The notes under the pieces: model-generated | Told to the model about the DNA's origin: nothing | The model's database searches: none | Seen by the model: only the letters and a program-made list of their open reading frames with translations | Assembly (NCBI RefSeq): GCF_026239655.1 | Contig: NZ_JAPIVO010000001.1 | Span: 310,001-374,000, forward strand | Reading direction: 5' to 3' | Origin: Pedobacter sp. MR2016-24 | GTDB lineage: Bacteria; Bacteroidota; Bacteroidia; Sphingobacteriales; Sphingobacteriaceae | Length of the DNA stretch: 64,000 nucleotides | Made by a program: the position numbers and the translations under genes | In this document: one piece after another, positions 8,941 to 16,700 of the stretch | Layout of the letters: each line of letters begins with the position of its first letter | How positions within the stretch are numbered: the first letter of the stretch is position 1

Positions 8941-8962
8941 GTTTTTACTGATTTAATATTCA

Positions 8963-8995
8963 TAAAAAAAGTCCTTCTAAAAGATTAGAAGGACT
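8963..8995 (-). terminator. Terminator of the NlpC/P60 gene
   Basis: An 11-bp perfect stem (8970-8980 with 8985-8995, 4-nt loop) is followed on the minus strand by seven T residues. It lies just after the NlpC/P60 gene and before the CapA-like gene. Confidence 0.88.
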
Positions 8996-9016
8996 CTTAT
9001 ATTTTGTTCGGATCGC

Positions 9017-9571
9017 TTATTCTTCGATCAGGTCTTTCTTTGCAGATTCCAGGATCCTTCCGCCTTTATAAAAGAAGCGGGAGTAGTAAGGCTCGTTCAG
9101 GTTGCTGATTACTACACCACGTGATGAAGAAGCATGCGCAAAACGGTCATCACCTAAATATATTCCGATATGTGTAATTCGGGTGCTTTTGATTTTGAAG
9201 AATACTAAATCTCCTTCTTTCAGTTCATCTTTAGGTAGCGGATCTACCATACTGAAAATATCTCTGGAGTTTCTCAATAAAGTCGTGTTAAAAACCTTAT
9301 CGTAAATAGCCTTAGTGAAAGCTGAGCAATCGATTCCTTTTTTTGTATTTCCACCGAAGCGGTAAGGTGTACCAATCCATTCGTAAATGAATTTATAAAG
9401 TTTAATGTTTGAAGTCGCATCTACTGCAACACCCATTACCTGAGAAAAATATTGGGAAGCCAGGTTGTCAGGATCTTCTAATTTGTTGGTTTCTTTTGTT
9501 TTAGTCTGTGCATTTAAAGCAGTTAAGCTGCACAGGGTAATAAGGGTAGAAAACAAAAACTTTTTTATCAT
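9017..9571 (-). CDS. Exported NlpC/P60 peptidoglycan hydrolase
   Basis: 184-residue secreted cysteine peptidase that cleaves peptide stems of peptidoglycan. A signal peptide (KFLFSTLITLCSLTALNAQ) precedes one NlpC/P60 domain with Cys82 in KKGIDCSAF, His134 in RITHIGIYLG and His146 in RFAHASSSRG as the likely catalytic set. No SH3 or LysM binding domain is present, so it is a minimal enzyme. A strong terminator follows it, so it is probably monocistronic. Confidence 0.92.
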   Translation of the reverse strand: MIKKFLFSTLITLCSLTALNAQTKTKETNKLEDPDNLASQYFSQVMGVAVDATSNIKLYKFIYEWIGTPYRFGGNTKKGIDCSAFTKAIYDKVFNTTLLRNSRDIFSMVDPLPKDELKEGDLVFFKIKSTRITHIGIYLGDDRFAHASSSRGVVISNLNEPYYSRFFYKGGRILESAKKDLIEE

Positions 9572-9768
9572 GTTACACTGTTAAGTTTGGGTAAAAGGCA
9601 CTTACACTTAAACGTACACCACCAGGGCTTGTTGTCAGGTTGTCAAAATTATGTAAATAACTAATGCCATCCAAATGAAATATGTTAAATAATTGAAGTT
9701 ATTAACATTTAATATGAAATCATCACACGCATTTTACAGTATTTCTTCGATTTATTACAATAATAAAG

Positions 9769-9776
9769 TAGATTTG
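9769..9776 (+). promoter_or_regulatory. Predicted -7 element for the pyruvate dehydrogenase genes
   Basis: TAGATTTG matches TAnnTTTG 30 bp before the E1-alpha start codon. The -33 element is not clear. Confidence 0.4.
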
Positions 9777-9806
9777 CTCTCGTAAATAAAAAAACAATAG
9801 CCAAAA

Positions 9807-10799
9807 ATGAGTGCAGTAGAAATTAATAAGGATACCTATCTGAAATGGTTTGAGTCGATGTTACTAATGCGTAAGTTCGAAGAGAAAACTGGTCAACTTT
9901 ACGGACAGCAAAAAATCCGTGGTTTTTGTCACCTATATATCGGTCAGGAGGCAGTAGTTGCCGGAGCGGTTTCTGCCTTGAATCAAGAAGATTCAATGAT
10001 TACAACTTATCGTGATCACGCTCATGCTTTGGCAAAAGGTGTAAGTGCAAACAGTATTATGGCAGAGATGTATGGTAAATCGACAGGCTGTTCTAAAGGT
10101 AAAGGTGGTTCAATGCACATGTTTAGCAAAGAATTCAACTTTTATGGCGGACATGGTATTGTTGGTGGCCAGATCCCTCTTGGTGCAGGAATTGCTTTCG
10201 CTGAAAAATATAAAGGAACTAAGAATGTAAATGTTTGTTACATGGGTGATGGTGCAGTTCGTCAGGGTGCATTAAACGAAACCTTCAACATGGCTATGCT
10301 ATGGAAACTTCCTGTAATCTTTGTTTGTGAGAACAACGGTTATGCGATGGGAACTTCAGTTGAACGTACAACGAACATGGTTGATCTATATAAAATCGGT
10401 TTAGGTTTTGATATGCCTTGTGCACCTGTTGACGGGATGGATCCTGTTGCAGTACACAATGCAATGGATGAAGCAGCACAACGTGCCCGTAATGGCGAAG
10501 GACCAACATTCCTGGAGATGAGAACGTACCGTTACCGCGGACATTCTATGTCTGACCCGGCAAAATACCGTACTAAAGACGAATTAGAAGAATATAAAGC
10601 TAAAGATCCGATCGAGCAGGTTAGAGAAGCTATCCTTACCGAAAAATATGCTGATCAGGCATGGATTGAAGAGATTGAAGCTAAGGTGAAACAGATTGTT
10701 GATGATGCAGTGAAATTTGCTGAAGAATCTCCTTTCCCGGAAGTTGAAGAGCTTTATAAAGATGTATATGTTCAACAGGACTATCCATACCAAGATTAA
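9807..10799 (+). CDS. pdhA: Pyruvate dehydrogenase E1 component, alpha subunit
   Basis: Thiamine-diphosphate-dependent decarboxylation of pyruvate, feeding acetyl groups to E2. The 330-residue protein has the E1-alpha hallmarks: FCHLYIGQEAV, TTYRDHAHALAKG, the ThDP motif starting GDGAVRQGALNE and ending VIFVCENN, and the TYRYRGHSMSDP segment near the regulatory serine region of eukaryotic homologues. E2 follows 31 bp downstream in the same direction. The beta subunit gene that must pair with it is not in the window. Confidence 0.95.
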   Translation: MSAVEINKDTYLKWFESMLLMRKFEEKTGQLYGQQKIRGFCHLYIGQEAVVAGAVSALNQEDSMITTYRDHAHALAKGVSANSIMAEMYGKSTGCSKGKGGSMHMFSKEFNFYGGHGIVGGQIPLGAGIAFAEKYKGTKNVNVCYMGDGAVRQGALNETFNMAMLWKLPVIFVCENNGYAMGTSVERTTNMVDLYKIGLGFDMPCAPVDGMDPVAVHNAMDEAAQRARNGEGPTFLEMRTYRYRGHSMSDPAKYRTKDELEEYKAKDPIEQVREAILTEKYADQAWIEEIEAKVKQIVDDAVKFAEESPFPEVEELYKDVYVQQDYPYQD

Positions 10800-10830
10800 T
10801 TTTAGAACATATTTCAATTGATATTATAGA

Positions 10831-12483
10831 ATGGCTGAAGTAGTTAAAATGCCCAAGATGAGCGACACCATGACCGAAGGGGTAATGGCGAAGTGGCATA
10901 AAAAAGTTGGCGATAAAGTTAAAAGTGGAGATGTACTTGCTGAAGTAGAAACCGATAAGGCAACTATGGATCTTGAATCCTACTGGGATGGCACCATCCT
11001 GTTCATTGGTGTAGAAGAAGGTAAGGCTGTTCCGGTTGATGCCGTAATTGCTGTAATCGGAAAAGAAGGCGAAGATTATAAAGCTGCTCTTGATGCAGAA
11101 GGTGCTGCGGCTCCTGCTACAGAAGAGAAAGCTGCCGAAAAACCTGCTGAAGAAAAAGAAGCTCCTAAAGCGGAATCAGGAGCAGCAGCATTAACAGATG
11201 CAGACCTTGAAAAAATGGGTGTAACTGTTGTTCGCATGCCTCTTTTAAGTGATACGATGACTGAAGGCGTAATTGCTGAATGGCATAAAAAAGTAGGTGA
11301 TAAAATTAAAAATGATGATATCCTGGCTGATGTGGAAACCGATAAGGCAACTATGGAAGTAATGGGCTATGCTGATGGTACTTTATTACATATTGGTGTA
11401 GAAAAAGGTGCTGCGGCAAAGGTAAACGGTATTATTGCGATTGTTGGTCCGGAAGGAACAGATATCAGTGGCATCCTGAATCAGGGTGATGCTCCTGCTA
11501 AACCTGCTGCTGATCAAAAATCTGATGCTCCTGTTAAGGAAGCGGCTTCATCTGAGTCTGCTGCTGAAGAGGTTACTGAACCGGCATCTGCTGATGGCTC
11601 ACGCCTTAAAGCATCTCCTTTAGCGAAGCGAATTGCGAAAGAAAAAGGTATTGATCTTGCTCAGGTATCAGGTAGTGCTGATGGTGGCCGTATCATTAAA
11701 AAAGATATTGAAAACTTTAAACCAGCTGCTGCTCCTGCAAAATCTGCTGATGCTGCTCCTGCAGAAAAATCAGCTCCTGCATTGGCTGCTTATATTGGTG
11801 AAGAGAAATTTACGGAGAAACCAGTTTCTCAAATGCGTAAAGTAATTGCGAAACGTTTAAGTGAAAGCTTATTTACTGCTCCGCACTTCTATCTGACAAT
11901 GAGCATCGATATGGATGCTGCTATTGCTGCACGTGCTAAAATGAACGACTTCTCTCCGGTTAAGTTGTCATTCAATGACATGGTGGTTAAAGCTGTGGCT
12001 GTTGCGTTAAAACAACATCCTAATGTGAACTCTTCTTGGAGAGGTGATGTGATCCGTTACAATGAGCATGTTAATATTGGTGTTGCTATTGCAGTTGAAG
12101 ACGGATTATTAGTTCCTGTGGTACGTTTTGCTGATGGCAAATCATTATCACGTATTTCTGCAGAGGTTAAGGATTTCGCACAACGTGCAAAAGCAAAAAA
12201 ACTGCAACCATCTGATTGGGAAGGTTCAACCTTCACTGTATCTAACCTGGGTATGTTTGGTATTGATGAGTTTACTGCCATCATTAATACTCCTGATTCT
12301 TGTATTCTTGCTATCGGCGGAATCTCTCAGGTACCAGTAGTTAAAAATGGTGCTGTTGTTCCTGGTAATGTAATGAAAGTTACATTGAGCTGTGATCACC
12401 GTACGGTTGATGGCGCTACAGGTGCTGCATTCTTACAAACATTCAAAGCGTTATTAGAAGAGCCGGTTAGATTACTGATTTAA
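10831..12483 (+). CDS. pdhC: Dihydrolipoamide acetyltransferase (E2 of pyruvate dehydrogenase), two lipoyl domains
   Basis: 550-residue E2 core subunit that transfers acetyl groups to CoA. Two lipoyl domains carry their lysines at Lys43 and Lys172 (both ETDKATM). Ala/Pro/Glu-rich linkers follow. The peripheral-subunit-binding domain is near 258-296 (RLKASPLAKRIAKEKGIDL), and the catalytic domain runs from about 327 to 550 with DHRTVDG (His523, Asp527). It is co-directional with pdhA; the 31-bp gap suggests one transcript ending at the hairpin downstream. E1-beta and E3 must be encoded elsewhere. Confidence 0.95.
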   Translation: MAEVVKMPKMSDTMTEGVMAKWHKKVGDKVKSGDVLAEVETDKATMDLESYWDGTILFIGVEEGKAVPVDAVIAVIGKEGEDYKAALDAEGAAAPATEEKAAEKPAEEKEAPKAESGAAALTDADLEKMGVTVVRMPLLSDTMTEGVIAEWHKKVGDKIKNDDILADVETDKATMEVMGYADGTLLHIGVEKGAAAKVNGIIAIVGPEGTDISGILNQGDAPAKPAADQKSDAPVKEAASSESAAEEVTEPASADGSRLKASPLAKRIAKEKGIDLAQVSGSADGGRIIKKDIENFKPAAAPAKSADAAPAEKSAPALAAYIGEEKFTEKPVSQMRKVIAKRLSESLFTAPHFYLTMSIDMDAAIAARAKMNDFSPVKLSFNDMVVKAVAVALKQHPNVNSSWRGDVIRYNEHVNIGVAIAVEDGLLVPVVRFADGKSLSRISAEVKDFAQRAKAKKLQPSDWEGSTFTVSNLGMFGIDEFTAIINTPDSCILAIGGISQVPVVKNGAVVPGNVMKVTLSCDHRTVDGATGAAFLQTFKALLEEPVRLLI

Positions 12484-12502
12484 TAATTTCCTGAATATAT
12501 TC

Positions 12503-12527
12503 AAAAAGCTGCTCCGGCAGCTTTTTT
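12503..12527 (+). terminator. Terminator after pdhC
   Basis: AAAAAGCTGC and GCAGCTTTTT pair around a TCCG tetraloop, followed by further T residues. It sits 20 bp after the E2 stop and just upstream of the hisS promoter element. Confidence 0.9.
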
Positions 12528-12545
12528 TATGCCTTTTAGTTTTTG

Positions 12546-12553
12546 TACTTTTG
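12546..12553 (+). promoter_or_regulatory. Predicted -7 element abutting hisS
   Basis: TACTTTTG matches TAnnTTTG and ends only 5 nt before the hisS ATG. A start site at the usual distance would fall at or next to the start codon, predicting a leaderless or nearly leaderless mRNA. Confidence 0.6.
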
Positions 12554-12558
12554 CACCC

Positions 12559-13947
12559 ATGTCAAATATCAAACCGTCTTTAGCAAAAGGAACACGTGAT
12601 TTTTCCCCTCAGGAAATGGTGAAACGTAATTATATTTTTGATACCATCAAAAAGGTATTTAAGAAATATGGTTATGCAGAAATACAAACACCTGCAATGG
12701 AAAATCTGTCGACCTTAACAGGGAAATATGGTGATGAAGGTGACAAGCTAATTTTTAAAATCCTTAATTCGGGCGATTACTTATCAAAAGCAAATACAGA
12801 TCATCTTAACGCTTTAAATTCAAATGCGCTGATCTCGTCGATTAGTGAAAAGGCATTGCGCTATGACCTTACTGTGCCCTTCGCACGTTATGTAGTCATG
12901 CACCAGAATGATATCGCATTACCTTTTAAACGATTCCAGGTGCAACCGGTGTGGCGTGCAGACCGACCGCAGAAAGGACGTTACCGTGAATTTTATCAGT
13001 GCGATGTTGATGTTGTTGGATCGGAGAGTCTGTTGAATGAGGCGGAATTTGTGCTGATTTATCAGGAAGCACTCACCAATCTGGGGATGACAGATTTTAC
13101 GATTAAGATCAATAACCGCAAAATACTCTCCGGAATTGCAGAGATTATCGGGAAACCGGAACTGATCGTAGATATGACTGTCGCGATTGATAAACTGGAT
13201 AAAATAGGTCTCGATGGGGTGACTAAAGAATTATTAGAAAGAGGATTTACTGAAGGCGAGATTGATCAGCTTAAACCTGTGATTCTGCTGGAAGGATCTA
13301 ATCCGGAGAAATTGGAGAGTTTAAAAACAGTATTGGCAGGATCTGCTATCGGACTAAAAGGAATAGAAGAACTGGAAACTGTATTTGGCTATGTAAAAGC
13401 CTTGTTAGCGAACAGCAGTCTGAAAGCGCCTGACCTGGAACTGGATATTACGCTGGCACGAGGTTTAAACTATTATACAGGATGTATTTTTGAAGTGAAA
13501 ACCAACGAAGCTAAAATGGGCAGTATCTGTGGAGGCGGCCGTTATGACGATCTTACAGGAATGTTCGGATTAAAAGGGCTGACAGGTGTGGGAATTTCCT
13601 TTGGAGCTGACCGTATTTATGATGTGCTGGAAGAATTAAATCTTTTCCCTGAATCAGCAGCTGCAGGTACAAAAGTGCTGATCAGTAATTTTGATGCTGC
13701 TGCAGAGTTATACGCATTGCCTTTATTACAACAGATGCGTGAGGCAGATATCGCTGCTGAACTATACCCTTCATCTGCCAAGCTTAAAAAGCAAATGAGT
13801 TATGCTGATGCGAAAGCTATTCCCTATGTAATCCTGATTGGCAGTGATGAGATGGAAAGCGGGCAGCTGACCATAAAAAATATGCAATCCGGAGATCAGC
13901 AAAAGCTATCCGCTCCGGATGTAATTGCTTTACTAAAGGCAGAATAA
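12559..13947 (+). CDS. hisS: Histidine-tRNA ligase
   Basis: Class II aminoacyl-tRNA synthetase charging tRNA-His. From the ATG at 12559 (MSNIKPSLAKGTRDFSP) the protein has 462 residues. It shows motif 2 (WRADRPQKGRYREFYQCDVD), the histidine-binding signature ARGLNYYTG, GGGRYDDLTGMFG, motif 3 near GVGISFGADR, and a C-terminal anticodon-binding domain (TKVLISNFD onward). An in-frame ATG at 12529 is rejected because it lies inside the preceding terminator region and upstream of the -7 element. Confidence 0.96.
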   Translation: MSNIKPSLAKGTRDFSPQEMVKRNYIFDTIKKVFKKYGYAEIQTPAMENLSTLTGKYGDEGDKLIFKILNSGDYLSKANTDHLNALNSNALISSISEKALRYDLTVPFARYVVMHQNDIALPFKRFQVQPVWRADRPQKGRYREFYQCDVDVVGSESLLNEAEFVLIYQEALTNLGMTDFTIKINNRKILSGIAEIIGKPELIVDMTVAIDKLDKIGLDGVTKELLERGFTEGEIDQLKPVILLEGSNPEKLESLKTVLAGSAIGLKGIEELETVFGYVKALLANSSLKAPDLELDITLARGLNYYTGCIFEVKTNEAKMGSICGGGRYDDLTGMFGLKGLTGVGISFGADRIYDVLEELNLFPESAAAGTKVLISNFDAAAELYALPLLQQMREADIAAELYPSSAKLKKQMSYADAKAIPYVILIGSDEMESGQLTIKNMQSGDQQKLSAPDVIALLKAE

Positions 13948-13968
13948 AATTGAACCTGATTATTAGCC

Positions 13969-14736
13969 TTAATTGGCTAATACTTCATCAAGAAACATCA
14001 GCATATGTTTCCATGATCTTTTTGCTGCAAGCTCGTTATAGGCTGCGCCTTTTGAGTTATCATTGCCGGCTTCCGGCTCGGTAAAAGAGTGTACGGCATT
14101 CGCATAGTAAACCATTTGCCAATCTGCTTTTGCATTCCTCATTTCCTGTTGAAAGGCCATGATCTCAGCTGCAGGTTCAAAGGGATCGTCAGCACCATGC
14201 AATACCAGCACCTTCGGCTGGATAGGATTGATTACACGAGCAGAGTCACGCCCAAGTCCCCCGTGAAAGGAAACTACCGCCTTAACAGGAAAATTCATTC
14301 TCGCGGCTTCAATTGCGCCCGTACCGCCAAAACAATATCCAATAACAATAATCTTTGAGGTCTCTGCACCGGATTTTATCAGTTCCTGCATGGCAAGCTC
14401 AATTCTTTTATGATAAGCTGTGATATTCTTTTTATAATAACCTGCCCGTTCACCTGCAGTCTTAGTATCCGCAGGATAATTTCCTTCCCCATAGATATCA
14501 GCTATAAAAGCGTGATACCCCAGTTTAGCTAAATCGTCTGCTACGTTTTTGGAGTGTTTGTCTATTCCTTTCCATGCCGGCAGAATAAGGATACCAGCCT
14601 TGTTCGTATTTCCTTTTGCAGGTGCAGCAGCAAAACCATTTAATTTTTGCGCGCCATCTTTGTAGGCTACAGGTTTAAGCTGTGCATAGGTGGCAGATAC
14701 CAAAACTGTAAGGGCGATCGTCAGTAATTTTTTCAT
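13969..14736 (-). CDS. Exported dienelactone hydrolase family protein
   Basis: 255-residue alpha/beta hydrolase of the dienelactone hydrolase family with a signal peptide (MKKLLTIALTVLVSATYAQ). The nucleophile is the cysteine of VIGYCFGG; the Asp and His come from VLHGADDPFEP and ANAVHSFTEPEAG. Periplasmic location and wide family specificity leave the substrate open; no aromatic degradation genes are nearby. It lies 43 bp downstream of a co-directional NTF2-like gene. It is convergent with hisS, leaving only 21 bp between the stops. Confidence 0.88.
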   Translation of the reverse strand: MKKLLTIALTVLVSATYAQLKPVAYKDGAQKLNGFAAAPAKGNTNKAGILILPAWKGIDKHSKNVADDLAKLGYHAFIADIYGEGNYPADTKTAGERAGYYKKNITAYHKRIELAMQELIKSGAETSKIIVIGYCFGGTGAIEAARMNFPVKAVVSFHGGLGRDSARVINPIQPKVLVLHGADDPFEPAAEIMAFQQEMRNAKADWQMVYYANAVHSFTEPEAGNDNSKGAAYNELAAKRSWKHMLMFLDEVLAN

Positions 14737-14779
14737 CTTATTTTTTTAATATAACAGCTATAAATTAACAATGTTTGGC

Positions 14780-15247
14780 TTAGCTTGCTGCCATGTACTT
14801 TTGCAGTTTACCGGTGGCGGTTTTTCTTACTTTATTTTTCAAAAAAGATGTCCATCCCAGCAACAGACCTGAAAGGCCTAATGCCTGCCTTGACCAGGTA
14901 TAAAAATTAAAATGATCCTGGTGCCGGATAATTTTGCCATTTTCAATAATGAATGAGGCTTTGACCTTGTTTATAACCTTGTTACCTGTTCCGGAAAATG
15001 TGTAGCTGGCAATCCATTCTGCAGTTCCTGTTTTTTCATCAGCTTTGATCTGGCCAAAGGTAATGACCATATCACGACTGCTGCCAACCAGCATCTCCCA
15101 CATACTCCTTACCTGCAGCGCATTCAGATCGCCGAAAGCAGGATCATTGAATGTAGCATTGTCTGCATAACTGTTTTGCATTGCCTCAACATCTTTTTGC
15201 TGAAAGCTGGTATAAAAGTGATGGAGTAATTGTTCGTTGTTATTCAT
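14780..15247 (-). CDS. NTF2-like / SnoaL-fold protein
   Basis: 155-residue protein with the cone-shaped NTF2 fold pattern: LLHHFYTSFQQKDVEAMQNSY helix, YADNATFNDPAFG, and strands ending in IIRHQDHFNFYTW. Related small proteins act as enzymes or binding modules for small molecules and are often annotated ketosteroid-isomerase-like or limonene-epoxide-hydrolase-like. No catalytic assignment is justified. It precedes the dienelactone hydrolase gene and may be co-transcribed with it. Confidence 0.8.
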   Translation of the reverse strand: MNNNEQLLHHFYTSFQQKDVEAMQNSYADNATFNDPAFGDLNALQVRSMWEMLVGSSRDMVITFGQIKADEKTGTAEWIASYTFSGTGNKVINKVKASFIIENGKIIRHQDHFNFYTWSRQALGLSGLLLGWTSFLKNKVRKTATGKLQKYMAAS

Positions 15248-15324
15248 TCTTGCCGGGCTTGAAACTAAGATAGTCTATAAAACAAACAAAACAAATCATT
15301 GTTAATCAATAAAAAGGATAAATT

Positions 15325-16095
15325 ATGCGGTCAATCTGGAAAGGTGCAATTGGGTTTGGATTAGTAAATATTCCTGTAAAACTGTTTTCGGCTGTGCAAA
15401 ACAGTCATCTTGATCTGGATATGCTGGACAGTAAAGATCATTCCAGGATAAAGTTTCAGCGTATAAACGAGAGTACAAAAAAAGAGGTGCCCTTTGATAA
15501 GATTGTCAAAGGATATCTGCTTAACGAGCAGTATGTAATTGTGGAGGACCAGGACTTCGAAGATGCCAGTCCGGAAAAAACGAAGCTGATTGAGCTGGAA
15601 AACTTTGTAGATATCGATGAGATTAATCCGATATATTACGAGACCTCTTACTATGCTGAGCCTGAAAAACAGGGAAAAAAGGCTTATGCACTACTTTTAA
15701 AAGCATTGGTCAAATCCAAAAAAGCAGGAGTAGCCAGGTTCGTTTTGCGCAGCACAGAGAACTTATGTGTAATCCATCCGTTGGGCGACTTTCTGGTGGT
15801 CACTAAAATTCGTTTTCAGGAAGAAATCCGCTCTTATGAAGATCTCGAGCCTGTAGATTCCGCTGCTGTAAGTAAAAAGGAACTGGATGTGGGATTGGCA
15901 TTGATTAAACAGTATACAGCTGATTTTGACATCAGCAGCTTTAAAGATGAGTATAGCAAAGAGTTGTTGAAAATTATCAAAGCTAAGGCTAAAGGTAAGA
16001 GAGCTACCGTGAAAAAATTAAAGCCCAGAGAAGAAAGTGGGGATGATTTATATAGTCAGCTGATGCAGAGTCTGGGGAACAAAAAAGGTGCTTAA
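15325..16095 (+). CDS. ku: Ku protein, bacterial non-homologous end joining
   Basis: Homodimeric ring that binds DNA double-strand ends and recruits the LigD ligase. The 256-residue protein starts MRSIWKGAIGFGLVNIPVKLF, a highly characteristic bacterial Ku N-terminus, followed by the Ku core to about residue 190 and a Lys-rich C-terminal tail (KAKAKGKRATVKKLKPREE). An AAAAAGGAT ribosome-binding-like sequence precedes the ATG. Its stop interlocks with that of the convergent response regulator gene (4-bp overlap). No ligD is in the window. Confidence 0.96.
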   Translation: MRSIWKGAIGFGLVNIPVKLFSAVQNSHLDLDMLDSKDHSRIKFQRINESTKKEVPFDKIVKGYLLNEQYVIVEDQDFEDASPEKTKLIELENFVDIDEINPIYYETSYYAEPEKQGKKAYALLLKALVKSKKAGVARFVLRSTENLCVIHPLGDFLVVTKIRFQEEIRSYEDLEPVDSAAVSKKELDVGLALIKQYTADFDISSFKDEYSKELLKIIKAKAKGKRATVKKLKPREESGDDLYSQLMQSLGNKKGA

Positions 16096-16484
16096 TAAAT
16101 TTTTCCTGAAAGAATGCCCTCAATACGGTCAAGCAGGTCATCGATATCAAATGGTTTAGCTAAAAAACCATTTGGTTTAAATTCCCCGTGTTCTACGTTT
16201 TCTGCGGTATACCTTGCAGAAATCATTAACACCGGTATATGCTCTGTCTGCGCATCAGACCTGAGCAACTTTAATAAATCTCTGCCATCGGCATCTGGCA
16301 GCATAATATCGAGAATAATTAAATCTGGTTTAACCTGTTCAATATGGAGCAGCATATCGGCACTTTTATTCAAACCAGTTACTTTATAAGACTCACTTTG
16401 CAATATCAATGTGATCACGTCCAGGATGGCGTGGTTGTCTTCAATAACTAGTACGTTTTTGCAGGCGGTAAAGCTGTTGTCCAA
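16092..16484 (-). CDS. Stand-alone response regulator (receiver domain only)
   Basis: Single CheY-like receiver domain without an output domain. It shows KNVLVIEDNHA (acidic pocket), LIILDIMLPDADG with the phosphoacceptor Asp, PVLMISARYT, and FLAKPFDIDDLLDRI with the conserved Lys. No ATG is suitably placed. TTG at 16482-16484 gives 130 residues; a second in-frame TTG at 16505 lies inside a -7 promoter-like element and is less likely. No cognate kinase is adjacent. It overlaps the Ku stop by 4 bp. Confidence 0.85.
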   Translation of the reverse strand: MDNSFTACKNVLVIEDNHAILDVITLILQSESYKVTGLNKSADMLLHIEQVKPDLIILDIMLPDADGRDLLKLLRSDAQTEHIPVLMISARYTAENVEHGEFKPNGFLAKPFDIDDLLDRIEGILSGKIY

Positions 16485-16502
16485 AGGGATAGGTTTAGAC
16501 TG

Positions 16503-16510
16503 CAAATATA
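16503..16510 (-). promoter_or_regulatory. Predicted -7 element for the response regulator gene
   Basis: On the minus strand the bases read TATATTTG, matching TAnnTTTG, 18 nt before the TTG start at 16484. Confidence 0.5.
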
Positions 16511-16670
16511 TTTAACTCTGTTGATTATGTTCACTTGTTTTGAAATTTTTATAAACAAAAAGGTTGTACATGGTTTTTAGGGGCTGTTGGCCTGTTTTAC
16601 AACTAATATGATTAAAATATTTAAACCTTTTCAATTGTCATCTGTCTTATATGTGAGTTTTAGGTTAGGA

Positions 16671-16699
16671 AAAGGTACGGTTGTGGCGACTGTACCTTT
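16671..16699 (-). terminator. Hairpin at the 3' end of the TetR-ABC1-SDR operon
   Basis: AAAGGTACGGT (16671-16681) pairs with ACTGTACCTTT (16689-16699) with one G-T pair, one base after the SDR stop codon. On the minus strand only a short T run follows, so termination strength is uncertain. Confidence 0.6.
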
Positions 16700-16700
16700 C

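Noticed and set aside
11090..11580. Repetitive Ala/Pro/Glu-coding sequence in pdhC
   Set aside because: These are ordinary flexible linkers between lipoyl and binding domains, not a DNA repeat element; the two similar segments are the duplicated lipoyl domains.
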